This document shows positions 9,224-17,723 of a DNA stretch of 64,000 nt, one piece after another; position 1 is the first letter of the stretch, and each line of letters begins with the position of its first letter. The notes below the pieces were generated by a model. The model searched no databases. It was not told the DNA's origin and saw only the letters and a program-made list of their open reading frames with translations. Source of the stretch: Myxococcales bacterium (GTDB lineage: Bacteria; Myxococcota_A; Polyangia; Polyangiales; Polyangiaceae); assembly GCA_004193285.1 (NCBI GenBank), contig SECP01000028.1:1-64000 (forward strand), in the 5' to 3' direction. The position numbers and the translations under genes were made by a program.

Positions 9224-10171
9224 ATGCCCTCCTTTGCCGACAGCCAGCGTCCGCGTAAACTCGTGCCGGCGGCCGAAATGCATCACACGCTGCGCACCCA
9301 AGACCTCGAGCTCGCGATCGACGGCGTCGTCGAGAGCTACGACGGCGCGGAAGAGATCAACAACCTGGAGAGTGCGGCGCTGCCCAACAAGCGCGCCGTC
9401 GTCGACGCCTACAACCACATCAAGCCGGTCATCTACCTCGGCTTCTACAGCTTGCGGTCGCTCCGGCGGGAGAACCTGCGGTTCGCGGTGAGCGAGCACC
9501 TCTATCCGGCTTACGAGGCGCTGGTCGAGCAAATCGATCGCGCGCTCACTTACGAGACGGGCGTGGGCCGCGCGCAGGGCGGCTTCCCCGCGGGGTGGGC
9601 GGAAGAGGTGGTGCTGCGGCTCTTTCGCGAGCTGCCGAACGTGCGCCGCCTGCTGAACACGGACGTGGTGGCCGCCTTCGAAGGGGACCCGGCGGCGCGC
9701 AGCGTCGAAGAGATCGTCTTCAGCTATCCGGCCATCGAGGCGATCACCGCGCATCGCGTCGCCCACGTGCTCTACCGGGAGCGCGTGCCGATGATCCCGC
9801 GCATCATCGCCGAGTACGCGCACAGCCAAACCGGCATCGATTTGCACCCGGGCGCCAGCATCGGCGAGGCCTTCTTCTTGGACCACGGCACCGGCACGGT
9901 GGTGGGGGAGACGAGCCGCATCGGCAAAAACGTCAAGCTGTACCAAGGGGTCACGCTGGGCGCGCTCAGCACCCGCCGCCGGGAATGCGAGCACGACGAG
10001 TTCGTGAAGCAGCGCCACCCGACTCTCGAGGACAACGTGACCATCTACGCAGGGGCGACCATCCTCGGGGGTGACACGGTCGTTGGCGAGGGCTCGGTCG
10101 TCGGCGGCAACGTGTGGCTCGTGAGCTCGGTTCCTCCCGGCTCCAAGATCTTCGGGCGCGCCCGCGAATAG
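9224..10171 (+). CDS. cysE: Serine O-acetyltransferase, EpsC type
   Basis: Predicted 315-residue cytoplasmic enzyme that makes O-acetylserine from serine and acetyl-CoA, the first step of cysteine synthesis. An alpha-helical N-terminal half (with RRLLNTDVVAAFEGDPAA and AITAHRVAHVLYRE) carries the SATase signature and active-site His. The C-terminal left-handed beta-helix contains TGIDLHPGASIGEAFFLDHG and the GETSRIGKNVKLYQGVTLGA hexapeptide repeats. The length and the extended N-terminus fit the EpsC subgroup rather than the roughly 270-residue enterobacterial CysE. The HAD hydrolase gene follows after seven bases and may be cotranscribed. Confidence 0.9.
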   Translation: MPSFADSQRPRKLVPAAEMHHTLRTQDLELAIDGVVESYDGAEEINNLESAALPNKRAVVDAYNHIKPVIYLGFYSLRSLRRENLRFAVSEHLYPAYEALVEQIDRALTYETGVGRAQGGFPAGWAEEVVLRLFRELPNVRRLLNTDVVAAFEGDPAARSVEEIVFSYPAIEAITAHRVAHVLYRERVPMIPRIIAEYAHSQTGIDLHPGASIGEAFFLDHGTGTVVGETSRIGKNVKLYQGVTLGALSTRRRECEHDEFVKQRHPTLEDNVTIYAGATILGGDTVVGEGSVVGGNVWLVSSVPPGSKIFGRARE

Positions 10172-10178
10172 GACCTAC

Positions 10179-10805
10179 TTGCTACCTGCCGACTCCACCC
10201 GCTACTCCGCCTGGCTCGTCGATTTGGACGGCACGCTCTACCGCCACAAACCCGTGCAGCTAGCGATGGCGGCGGAGCTGCTCTTGTTCGGCTGGACGTC
10301 GATCAAGACCTTGCGCACATTTCGCCACTCTCACGAGGAGCTGCGGGCAGAGTCCAGCACTGCGCTCGCGGTGGGGACGAGCCCGTTCCAGCGCCAGCTG
10401 GAGCTCGCGGCGAAGAAGCTCGGCAAGCCTCCTCAAGACGTGGAGCGCGTGGTCCGACGGTGGATGTTCGAGCGCCCGCTCAAGTGGGTCGCGCGCAGCA
10501 AACGCCAGGCTTTGCTGGACGCGCTGGCTCAGTACCGGGCCGGAGGCGGGAAGACGGCCCTCGTGAGCGACTACCCGGCGAGCGGCAAGCTCGCGGCGCT
10601 CGGGGCGACGACCTTGTTCGACCTCGTCGTCTCGAACGGCGAGGAGGGCGGTCCGAGCAAGCTCAAGCCCGATCCGGAAGGCTACCTGAGCGCGGCGCGG
10701 CGGCTGGGGGTCGAGCCGGCGCGGTGCCTGGTCATCGGCGATCGCGACGACGCGGACGGCGCGGCCGCGCGAGCCGCCGGCATGGGCCTTTGCCTCATCC
10801 GCTAG
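10179..10805 (+). CDS. HAD-superfamily hydrolase
   Basis: Predicted 208-residue cytoplasmic phosphatase-like protein. Motif I is WLVDLDGTLY with the nucleophile Asp and the general acid two residues later. A helical cap occupies about residues 25-110, motif II is TALVSD, motif III is the Lys in SKLKPDPEGY, and motif IV is VIGDRDDADG. All catalytic positions are intact. The TTG start is supported by an AGGA a few bases upstream and by the position of motif I. The end overlaps the convergent DUF4230 gene by 11 bases. Substrate cannot be predicted; phosphoglycolate phosphatase-like subfamilies are the closest by layout. Confidence 0.8.
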   Translation: MLPADSTRYSAWLVDLDGTLYRHKPVQLAMAAELLLFGWTSIKTLRTFRHSHEELRAESSTALAVGTSPFQRQLELAAKKLGKPPQDVERVVRRWMFERPLKWVARSKRQALLDALAQYRAGGGKTALVSDYPASGKLAALGATTLFDLVVSNGEEGGPSKLKPDPEGYLSAARRLGVEPARCLVIGDRDDADGAAARAAGMGLCLIR

Positions 10806-11496
10806 TCGCGGCAGCAGGCGCGGGCGCGTTGGGTGCCCGCACCGTCACTTCTACCTTGTCGTAGCCGAGCGAATGGACGAGCGCCTCGACGGTGCGGCGC
10901 GCGTTGTCACCGGCGCGGCTGAGCAAGCCGGCCTGGCGCGCGGCCTCGATCAGCGTGCGCTCCGCCTCCTTGCGGGCCCGGCTCTCCAGGTTCTCGTTGC
11001 GCGAGGCGAGCGTGCCCGTCTTCCGCGAGTGAACGTAGGTCTTCTCGTTATCGAGCGCGGCGTGGAGCACCTCCGGCGCCGGGAGCTCGATGCGCGCGGT
11101 GCGACGCGCCGGGTCCACCACGACGTCCGCCGCGGTCAGCTTCTGCAGATCGAGCCCCGCCGTCACCTCCGCTACCGCGACGAGCAAGATGGCGTCCTCC
11201 GTGCTCACCATGCCCCAGAGCTTGGACTGCTTATCGGAGAGGTCGATCACGCGCTCCATGTGGAATGCGGCGGACTCCAGGCGAGCCAGGTCCCGAACCG
11301 CGACCAGCACGTCCGGAGTCGGGCGCACCACCGTCACCGAGGAGGTCATCGGCGGCAGCAGGGGCCGTGGGGGAGCGGCGCAGGTCTTCAACCCGAACAG
11401 GCCGAGCCCGACGCCGAGGCACAGCGCGCTGCCGCCGACCAAGAAGGGGAGGACGCCGCCGCGGCGGCGCTTCGGTCGCTCGACCTCGCTGACCAT
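10795..11496 (-). CDS. DUF4230 membrane-anchored protein
   Basis: Predicted 233-residue protein with a basic N-terminus (ERPKRRRGG), one transmembrane helix at about residues 16-36 and an extracytoplasmic domain. LARLESAAFHMERVIDL, then ILLVAVAEVTAGLDLQKL and ARIELPAPEVL match the DUF4230 family, which has an SPFH-like early segment, ending in a helix rich in charged residues (RARKEAERTLIEAA). The role of the family is unknown. It lies downstream of a hybrid histidine kinase on the same strand, separated by a stem-loop, so it may have its own promoter. Confidence 0.75.
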   Translation of the reverse strand: MVSEVERPKRRRGGVLPFLVGGSALCLGVGLGLFGLKTCAAPPRPLLPPMTSSVTVVRPTPDVLVAVRDLARLESAAFHMERVIDLSDKQSKLWGMVSTEDAILLVAVAEVTAGLDLQKLTAADVVVDPARRTARIELPAPEVLHAALDNEKTYVHSRKTGTLASRNENLESRARKEAERTLIEAARQAGLLSRAGDNARRTVEALVHSLGYDKVEVTVRAPNAPAPAAATSG

Positions 11497-11514
11497 CCTG
11501 AGAACATAGACTGC

Positions 11515-11547
11515 CCCGGAGCCTCACGCACGCGCGGGCGCTCCGGG
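11515..11547 (-). terminator. Inverted repeat downstream of the hybrid kinase gene
   Basis: Perfect 8-base arms (CCCGGAGC and GCTCCGGG) separated by 17 bases lie between the histidine kinase stop and the DUF4230 start, reading leftward. The stem is G/C-rich and begins three bases after the stop, as expected for a terminator. There is no T-run, so it is either factor-assisted or merely a structured spacer. Confidence 0.35.
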
Positions 11548-11549
11548 CC

Positions 11550-13424
11550 TCAGACCGAGAGGCACGACGAAGCCCCAGAGCTCACTTCGTCCACCGCCCG
11601 CGCGACCGTCGTCAAGTCCACCGGCTTGTACAGCACCGGCTGGTCCTGAGCGTCGAGGAAGCGGCGCGAGGCTTCGTCCGTGACGCCGCCGGTAACGAAG
11701 ATCACCCGTGCTGCGGAGCTGGGGCGCTCTCGCAGGAGCCAGGTGTAGAACGCCTCACCGCCTCCTTCATCCATCATCACGTCGCACAAGATGGCGTCGA
11801 AGTGCGAGCCGTTCAGGCTGCGCCGAGCCTCGGTCACGCCCGAGGCCGTCTCCACCTCGAAGACCCTGCCGAGCATGCGCGACAGGCTCTCTCGCACGAT
11901 CGGGTCGTCGTCGACCACGAGGAGGCGCTGCGTCGACCGCGCGCCGGGCCCGGAGGGCGGAGGCGGGGAACTGGAGAGGCGCAAGCTGGAGCGAACCGTG
12001 AGCTCCATGACGGTGCCCTCGTCCGTGCTGGACGCGACTCGCAGATCGCCGCCGACCGCTTTCGCGAGACCGAGCGAAACGGACAGGCCGAGCCCGGTGC
12101 CCTTGCCGAAGGGCTTCGTGCTGAAGAATGGCTCGAAGGCGCGCCGGGCTACCTCCTCTGGCATCCCACCGCCGTTGTCGGAAACCTCGACCTTGATCCC
12201 GCTCGCACCCGCCTCGGCGCGGATCGAAATGCGCGCGGCGCGTGAGTCCGGAACCGCTTGCGCGCCATTCACGATCAAATTGACGAGGACCTGCTCGACC
12301 ATCAACGGATCGCCGATTCCATAGAGGGCCGGCACCTCCACCGCTACCTCGAGCGGACGGTCCAGCGCCGCGCGGGCGGTCTGCACCGCGTGATCGACGG
12401 CGAGCGAGACATCGAAGGTGCTACGCATCGAAGTCTCGGCGGCCGCGACCCGCCCCGTGTCCAGCAGCTGGCGCACGATGCGGGCGATCTTGCCCATCGA
12501 GGTGAGCGAATCCTCGACGGCCTCGCTCGCGTCCGCTGGCAGCTCGCCCTGCGCGATCGACGTCTTCAAGTAGCTGAGATTGGAGACCACGGCCGCGGAC
12601 GGGTTATTGATCTCGTGCGCCACCCCCGCCGAAAGACGACCCACCGCCGCGAGCCGCTCGGCTTGAGCGAGAGCTTCGTGAGCCTTGGCCAGCTCCCGGG
12701 TCCGCTCCGCGACGATGCCTTCCAGCCGCGTGGAGAGCACGTCCAGGCGGTGCGTGGCGACCGTGAACCGCTCCATGAGGACGCTCCACACCAGCGCCAC
12801 CAGCAGCAGGTACCCGATGTCCAACAGGTAAGGCAGCGAGTATTGGCCGGTGGAGGCGAGCAGGTCATTCAAGCCGCACGCGCAAAGCAGGAGCAGCCCC
12901 GCCGCGTAGCGGCGCGCGTCCGGGCGCTGCCGCGCGCGGCGGAGAAAACGCGCGATCGGCGCCAAAAGCGCGCCATAAAGGGGCAACGCCGCGAACGAGC
13001 CGAGCGAGGTCGTCACCGGCTCGCGGTAGACCACGCCCAGGAATTGGTGGCTGACGACCGCGTCCTGCAGGAGCACCCCGGGGAGCAACGCCGCGACGCC
13101 GACCGCGACCGCGGCCGCGACCACGAACCGCTCCGTGCGGCCCAGCTCCGCATGAAAGTGCGCCGCACTGTGCAGCGACCACGCGACGACGTGAAGCGAC
13201 AACGACGCCCAGCTGCCGCGCGCCCCGACGAGCACCGCCCACGTCGGCACGTCCAGCGTCACGATCACGTTGAAGCCGGTGTAGAGGCTCGCGCTCGCCG
13301 CGATGAGCCAGAACCAACGCTGGTCGCGCCAGCCTGGTAGCCGCGCGAAGCGGTAGCCGAGCACCGCGAGGCACGCCGCGACGGTCATCGCAATGACGGA
13401 GATGGTCGGGACCAGGAACCTCAA
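11550..13424 (-). CDS. Hybrid sensor histidine kinase/response regulator with multi-helix membrane sensor
   Basis: Predicted 624-residue protein. Residues 1-215 contain about seven hydrophobic helices (7TMR-like sensor layout) and 225-258 a coiled-coil linker. The HisKA domain carries SAGVAHEINNP with phospho-acceptor His270. The HATPase domain spans about 340-480 with N382 and N386 (N box), DNGGG from residue 416 and GKGTGLGLS from 440. A Pro/Ser linker leads to a C-terminal receiver at about 498-624 with DDD at 505-507 and Asp548 as phospho-acceptor. A C-terminal receiver means either a relay to a separate HPt or autoregulation. No cognate effector is adjacent. The signal sensed is unknown. 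Confidence 0.88.
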   Translation of the reverse strand: MRFLVPTISVIAMTVAACLAVLGYRFARLPGWRDQRWFWLIAASASLYTGFNVIVTLDVPTWAVLVGARGSWASLSLHVVAWSLHSAAHFHAELGRTERFVVAAAVAVGVAALLPGVLLQDAVVSHQFLGVVYREPVTTSLGSFAALPLYGALLAPIARFLRRARQRPDARRYAAGLLLLCACGLNDLLASTGQYSLPYLLDIGYLLLVALVWSVLMERFTVATHRLDVLSTRLEGIVAERTRELAKAHEALAQAERLAAVGRLSAGVAHEINNPSAAVVSNLSYLKTSIAQGELPADASEAVEDSLTSMGKIARIVRQLLDTGRVAAAETSMRSTFDVSLAVDHAVQTARAALDRPLEVAVEVPALYGIGDPLMVEQVLVNLIVNGAQAVPDSRAARISIRAEAGASGIKVEVSDNGGGMPEEVARRAFEPFFSTKPFGKGTGLGLSVSLGLAKAVGGDLRVASSTDEGTVMELTVRSSLRLSSSPPPPSGPGARSTQRLLVVDDDPIVRESLSRMLGRVFEVETASGVTEARRSLNGSHFDAILCDVMMDEGGGEAFYTWLLRERPSSAARVIFVTGGVTDEASRRFLDAQDQPVLYKPVDLTTVARAVDEVSSGASSCLSV

Positions 13425-13497
13425 AGAGGTAGGGAAGTATATGCCGCAGCCTGGCGCGCGTCGCGCGGGGCCGGAATCGCGCGAGCTCGGCTTTCAA

Positions 13498-13513
13498 TCA
13501 CTCCTAAGGGTGA
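13498..13513. promoter_or_regulatory. Imperfect palindrome in the kinase/cytochrome divergent gap
   Basis: TCACTCCTAAGGGTGA matches its own reverse complement at 12 of 16 positions. It lies in the roughly 270-base gap between the leftward hybrid kinase and the rightward cytochrome lipoprotein, where an operator would be expected. There is no second copy to support it, so this is a weak candidate. Confidence 0.2.
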
Positions 13514-13693
13514 TGAATGGCGCGCCCGGTCCCCTCTTTTACGGGCGGCGTGAACCGGAACCGGGTCCTCGCAATTTCCAGTGAAGCTGAATCCTGCTCG
13601 GCTGAGCGCACACTCCGATGTCACGGGCGCCTGGCGCGAAAGACGATGGGTGTTACCCTGCCTGTTGGCTGCGCGGTCGGGCGGAGCCGGGAG

Positions 13694-15592
13694 ATGGGTG
13701 GAAGCGCGATGAGAAATCACACCGGCTTGGGTTCGGCGTTGGGGGCGATAGTGCTGTTGACCGGAGCCGCCGGCTGCCGGGAGCCAGGCGATTGGGGCTA
13801 CCAGGACACCGCTCCGGCGCCCGCCGCGACGACGCCGCCGGCGCCTACCTCCACGCCTTCGGGCTCGAGCTCTCTGTTTCAAGGGCAGACCGTGCGTGCG
13901 AGCGGGAAGGTCGCGCCGGTCGCGGGCGGCACGCTGCTCGTGACGAAAAGCGGCCACGCGATTGCATCGGACCCCGACCGTGACGTGGCGTACGTCGCGG
14001 ACCTGTCGACGCAGAAGGTGACGACCGTGCCGCTGCTGGAAAACGACGAGCCCGGGCGCGTCGTGGAGGGCCCGGCCGGTACCGCGTTCATCGTCGCGCG
14101 TCGCGGCGGCGCGGTCATCGCGGTCGACACCGCCGCCGGGACTGCACGCCGCTTTCCGGTCTGCAGCGCGCCGCGCGGGCTCGCCTACGACGCGGATTTT
14201 GCGAAGCTCTACGTGGCTTGTCGCTCGGGGCTCTTGGCGGAGTTGAACGCGCAGACGGGCGAGGTCACGGCGCGCCACCAGCTGGAGCCGGATTTGCGCG
14301 ACGTGCTGCTGCTCGGTGAAGATCTCGTGGTCACTCGCTTCAAGAGCGCGGAGATGATGGTGGTGGCTCGTGACGGCAAGGTGCTGCGCCGCTCCGCCCC
14401 CAATCCGCAAGGCTCGCTACGCGGCGCCAGCGTGACGCCGACCGTCGCGTTCCGCGCCCTCGCCCTGCCGAGCGGCGGCGTCTTGGTGGGTCATGTGGAC
14501 TCGAGCGATGCCACGCTGCCCTCGGGCGCCGGCGCCTACTACGGCGCCAGCTGCGGGGGCTCGGTGGCGGACCTCACCGCGACGGTCATGAACCCGGCCG
14601 GCACGAGCTCGCAAACGACGATAGCCACGGTGGCTTCTAGCCCCATCGGGAACGCCTCCGGCCCGCTGGACATCGCGGTATCCGCGGATGGCATGCGGGT
14701 CGCGCTGTTGGCCGTCGGCAACGCCTGGAACCTGCCGAACGGCGCCACGCGCGCCAACCTATTCCTCGCTTCTTCTGCCGAGGTCACGTCGGGCGGCTTG
14801 GCCGTGCCCTGCGGAGGCGCCGGGTCGACTTCGGGCACGTCCGTGAGCGTCGCGGTCGGAGGCGAGCCGGTCGCGGTCGCGTTCGACGCGAACGGGCGCT
14901 GGGTGGCGCAATCGCGCGAGCCGGCGCGGCTCACTTTCGAGGGCGGGGCCACGCTCTCGCTCGCGACCGACTCGCGTTTCGATACCGGTTTCGCGATGTT
15001 CCACCTCAACACCGGCGGCGGCATCGCTTGCGCCTCGTGCCACCCCGAAGCGGGGGAGGACGGCCACACTTGGCAATTCTCGTTCGGGCCGCGCCGTTCG
15101 CAGACGCTCGAAGGCGGCGCCAGCCAGCGCGCGCCATTTCACTGGAGCGGCGATCTGGGCGATTTCGACGCGCTCGTGGACGAGGTCATGATGAAGCGCA
15201 TGTCGCTGTTCGCAGACGTCGACCCGGGCCAACGCGCAGCCTTGCGCGACTGGCTGGACAGCGTACCCAAGGCGCCCACCGCGGACGGCCTGGACCCTCG
15301 GCAAGTCGAGCGCGGCCGCCTGCTGTTCAACGACGAAGAGCTGGCCTGCGCCACGTGCCACAGCGGCAGCGACTACACCGACAACCTGGCCCACGACGTC
15401 GGGACGGGCGAAGCGTTCGTCACGCCGTCTTTGGTGGACGTGAACATGCGCGCGCCGCTTTTCCACGATGGCTGCGCGGCCACGCTGGCCGGGCGCTTCG
15501 GGCCATGCGGGGGCGGGGACAAGCACGGCATCACGTCCCGGCTGACCCGCGGCGAGGAAGCCGATTTGGTCGCCTTCATGCAGTCTCTCTGA
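13694..15592 (+). CDS. Lipoprotein with N-terminal propeller and C-terminal di-haem cytochrome domain
   Basis: Predicted 632 residues from ATG 13694 (ATG 13709 is also possible). A lipobox LLTGAAGC is followed by a short linker. Residues about 60-430 have repeated DVAYVADL- and KLYVACRS-type blades of a YVTN/NHL-like beta-propeller. The C-terminal part has two c-haem sites, CASCH and CATCH, separated by about 110 residues, and resembles di-haem cytochrome c peroxidase/MauG-like domains. Those proteins reduce peroxide or oxidise proteins or copper-peptide partners in the periplasm. The terminal motif HGITSRLTRGEEADLVAFMQ is the typical end of such cytochromes. A divergent kinase gene lies upstream with a gap of about 270 bases. 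Confidence 0.78.
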   Translation: MGGSAMRNHTGLGSALGAIVLLTGAAGCREPGDWGYQDTAPAPAATTPPAPTSTPSGSSSLFQGQTVRASGKVAPVAGGTLLVTKSGHAIASDPDRDVAYVADLSTQKVTTVPLLENDEPGRVVEGPAGTAFIVARRGGAVIAVDTAAGTARRFPVCSAPRGLAYDADFAKLYVACRSGLLAELNAQTGEVTARHQLEPDLRDVLLLGEDLVVTRFKSAEMMVVARDGKVLRRSAPNPQGSLRGASVTPTVAFRALALPSGGVLVGHVDSSDATLPSGAGAYYGASCGGSVADLTATVMNPAGTSSQTTIATVASSPIGNASGPLDIAVSADGMRVALLAVGNAWNLPNGATRANLFLASSAEVTSGGLAVPCGGAGSTSGTSVSVAVGGEPVAVAFDANGRWVAQSREPARLTFEGGATLSLATDSRFDTGFAMFHLNTGGGIACASCHPEAGEDGHTWQFSFGPRRSQTLEGGASQRAPFHWSGDLGDFDALVDEVMMKRMSLFADVDPGQRAALRDWLDSVPKAPTADGLDPRQVERGRLLFNDEELACATCHSGSDYTDNLAHDVGTGEAFVTPSLVDVNMRAPLFHDGCAATLAGRFGPCGGGDKHGITSRLTRGEEADLVAFMQSL

Positions 15593-15648
15593 GCCCTCCG
15601 GTCGCGGTTTCCTTCCGTTCCGCGCGCCGATGATTTAATCATGGCGCC

Positions 15649-16311
15649 ATGCAAAGGCGCGGGTCGGTAGCTGCTTGGTCGTTCGCGGTCTGCTCGTTGG
15701 TCGTCGGGTGCGGCGGTGGTTCCAAACCGGCCGAATCGCCGGAGCCGGCCGTGGAGGCTTCGGAAAAGCCGCCCGCTAGCGGCGCCGGCTCGAGCGCGGA
15801 AGGCTCGGCGCCGCAGGCCGAAGCGAAGAAGCCCGCGGCGGAGGAGGGGCCGAAGGCGACCCGCTCCGCCGCTGACATCCTCACCGCGCCGGACGTCGTC
15901 TACCTGTTTTCGTTCAATGACTCGGAGCCGAAGCAAGCGGCGGAAGAGAAGTGCGACAAGAAGGCAGGGAGCGACCCGAAGAAGAAGAACGAGTGCATGG
16001 CGGCCGCGCGCAAGGCGTTCCCGGCGGACGGTCATCGCTTCAAGAAGGACGAGAAGGAGCAGTGGTGGTGGATCACGGTCCGCCAGAACGGCAACAAGCT
16101 CGTTTCGCTCCACAAGATCCCGGTAGAGATCGCGGAAGAGACAGCGACGAGCGTCACCCTCAAGCCGGTCGGCAAAGACAAGGGCTCCTCGCCCATCACG
16201 CCCCCCGCGCAAATCGTGTTCGAGGTGCCGAACGACTACCAGATCGCGATTCAGGACCCCAAGTCGGGCCGCCTCGTCTTTCAGGCGAAGGTCGGTGTGG
16301 TCAGCGAGTAG
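15649..16311 (+). CDS. Small lipoprotein of unknown function
   Basis: Predicted 220-residue protein. The signal peptide ends in VVGCGGG (cysteine near residue 21), followed by an Ala/Glu/Pro-rich linker to about residue 75. The folded part begins with ILTAPDVVYLFSFNDSEPK and continues with alternating charged helices and strands. The sequence EKCDKKAGSDPKKKNECMAA suggests a disulfide between two cysteines. No known domain was recognised. The ROK kinase gene begins five bases after its stop, so the two may be cotranscribed. An ATTTAATCA patch 10-20 bases upstream of the ATG is the only A/T-rich promoter-like stretch. Confidence 0.6.
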   Translation: MQRRGSVAAWSFAVCSLVVGCGGGSKPAESPEPAVEASEKPPASGAGSSAEGSAPQAEAKKPAAEEGPKATRSAADILTAPDVVYLFSFNDSEPKQAAEEKCDKKAGSDPKKKNECMAAARKAFPADGHRFKKDEKEQWWWITVRQNGNKLVSLHKIPVEIAEETATSVTLKPVGKDKGSSPITPPAQIVFEVPNDYQIAIQDPKSGRLVFQAKVGVVSE

Positions 16312-16316
16312 CCGCC

Positions 16317-17723
16317 GTGCCCGGCGCCACCTTCGCTCAGGCTCCGCTCGTGGCGCCGCCCTTGGACGCTAGCTTTCGGCCGTTTTACCTGGCCTTGCGA
16401 GAGCATGCGCGCGCGGTGGGGGAGGGCGGGGCGAGGCTCAGCCTAGCCCTCGAGCGCGGCGGCGGGAGCGTGTCTCGCCATTCGCTGCGAGTGTTCGAGC
16501 GCGGGCATGCACGTTGCGAAGAGAGCGCGGCGCTCGTGGAGCGCGTGCTCAAGTTCTTACTTTGGCAGCGCGGCGGCCACCATGTGTACGTGGCGGGTCC
16601 CGCGTACGTGTCCGAGTACTTGGAGGAGCGGTACCGCGCGGGCGGTGAGCGCGCCTTCGACGCGGAATTTTTCGCGAAGGTCTACGAGCAGCCGCGCTTC
16701 GTGCTGGAGGCGGTGCAAGAATCGGCGCTCCCGCCGGAGGTCGAGCGCGGCAAGGAGGTCGGCGGGCACCTGGACGGGTGCCGCATCGGCTTCGACGCGG
16801 GCGGCAGTGACCGCAAAGTCGCGGCGGTGATCGACGGCAAAGAGGTGTTCTCCACCGAAACGGTGTGGCAGCCGAAGCTGGAGAGCGACCCCGACTATCA
16901 CTTTTCGGGTATCGACGACTCGATCCGCCAGGCCGCCGCGCATTTGCCGCGCATCGACGCGATCGGCGTGAGCTCGGCCGGCATCTACGTCGACAACCGC
17001 ACGATGGTGGCGTCACTTTTTCGCAAGGTTCCCGAGGCGCAGTTCGCCGTGCGCATCAAGAGCATCTACCAAGACATCGCGGAAAAGTGGGGCGGCGTGC
17101 CGCTGGAGGTCGCCAACGACGGCGACGTCACCGCGCTCGCGGGCGCGCTCGAGCTGAAGGATCATTCAGTGCTCGGCATCGCGATGGGCACGAGCCAAGC
17201 TGCCGGCTACGTGAACGAGCAGGGGCTCGTCACCGGCTGGCTCAACGAGCTTGCCTTCGCTCCCGTGGACGTGAGCGCGGAGGCGCCCGTGGACAGCGAT
17301 TGGTCTGGCGATCGCGGTACCGGCGTGAGCTACTTCTCCCAAGACGCCGCCATTCGTCTGGCCGAGCGCGCGGGCCTCGAGCTGCCGACGGACGCGTCGC
17401 CGGGGCAGAAGCTGAAGCTGCTCCAAGAGCACGTGCAGGTCGGCGATTCGCGCGCGGTCGCCGTCTTCGAGAGCTTGGGCGTGTACCTCGGCTACGGCTT
17501 GCTCCTTTACGCTCAATTTTACGCCCTCAAGCACGTGCTGCTGCTCGGACGCGTGACCTCCGGCGGAGGCGGCAACTTGCTACTGGAAAAGGCGCGCGAG
17601 GTGCTGCAGCGCGAGGCTCCGCAGCTCGCCGAGCAGCTGCGTCTCCACTTGCCGGACGAAGCGACGCGCCGTGTCGGGCAGGCCATCGCCGCCGCTAGCT
17701 TACCCAGGGTTCGAAGGGCATGA
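16317..17723 (+). CDS. ROK-family sugar kinase-like protein with N-terminal extension
   Basis: Predicted 468 residues from GTG 16317, chosen because it follows the previous stop by five bases; the open frame extends further but overlaps that gene. Residues 1-155 form an extension (with RVLKFLLWQRGGHHVYVAGP). The ATPase core follows: CRIGFDAGGSDRKVAAVIDG (phosphate-1 region), AIGVSSAGIYVDNR, VANDGDVTALAGAL with the catalytic-type Asp, and IAMGTSQAAGYVN. The conserved GRVTSGGGGNLLLEKA and LPDEATRRVGQAIAAASLP close the protein. This architecture recurs in a conserved group of ROK proteins also found in clostridia and spirochaetes whose substrate I do not know. It overlaps a PIG-L deacetylase gene by four bases, which suggests amino-sugar metabolism. 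Confidence 0.78.
   Translation: MPGATFAQAPLVAPPLDASFRPFYLALREHARAVGEGGARLSLALERGGGSVSRHSLRVFERGHARCEESAALVERVLKFLLWQRGGHHVYVAGPAYVSEYLEERYRAGGERAFDAEFFAKVYEQPRFVLEAVQESALPPEVERGKEVGGHLDGCRIGFDAGGSDRKVAAVIDGKEVFSTETVWQPKLESDPDYHFSGIDDSIRQAAAHLPRIDAIGVSSAGIYVDNRTMVASLFRKVPEAQFAVRIKSIYQDIAEKWGGVPLEVANDGDVTALAGALELKDHSVLGIAMGTSQAAGYVNEQGLVTGWLNELAFAPVDVSAEAPVDSDWSGDRGTGVSYFSQDAAIRLAERAGLELPTDASPGQKLKLLQEHVQVGDSRAVAVFESLGVYLGYGLLLYAQFYALKHVLLLGRVTSGGGGNLLLEKAREVLQREAPQLAEQLRLHLPDEATRRVGQAIAAASLPRVRRA

Noticed and set aside
7904-10018. 704-codon open frame antisense to the porin and cysE genes
   Set aside because: The plus strand carries clear porin and serine acetyltransferase motifs; the antisense frame is open only because of third-position G/C bias and shows no domain.
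15951-16316. Upstream extension of the ROK gene
   Set aside because: Lies inside the preceding lipoprotein gene in another frame; GTG 16317 gives a gene starting five bases after the previous stop.
16317-17723. ROK protein as the missing KDG kinase of the pectin pathway
   Set aside because: Known KDG kinases are PfkB-type; this ROK group has another conserved core and is coupled to a deacetylase far from the locus.
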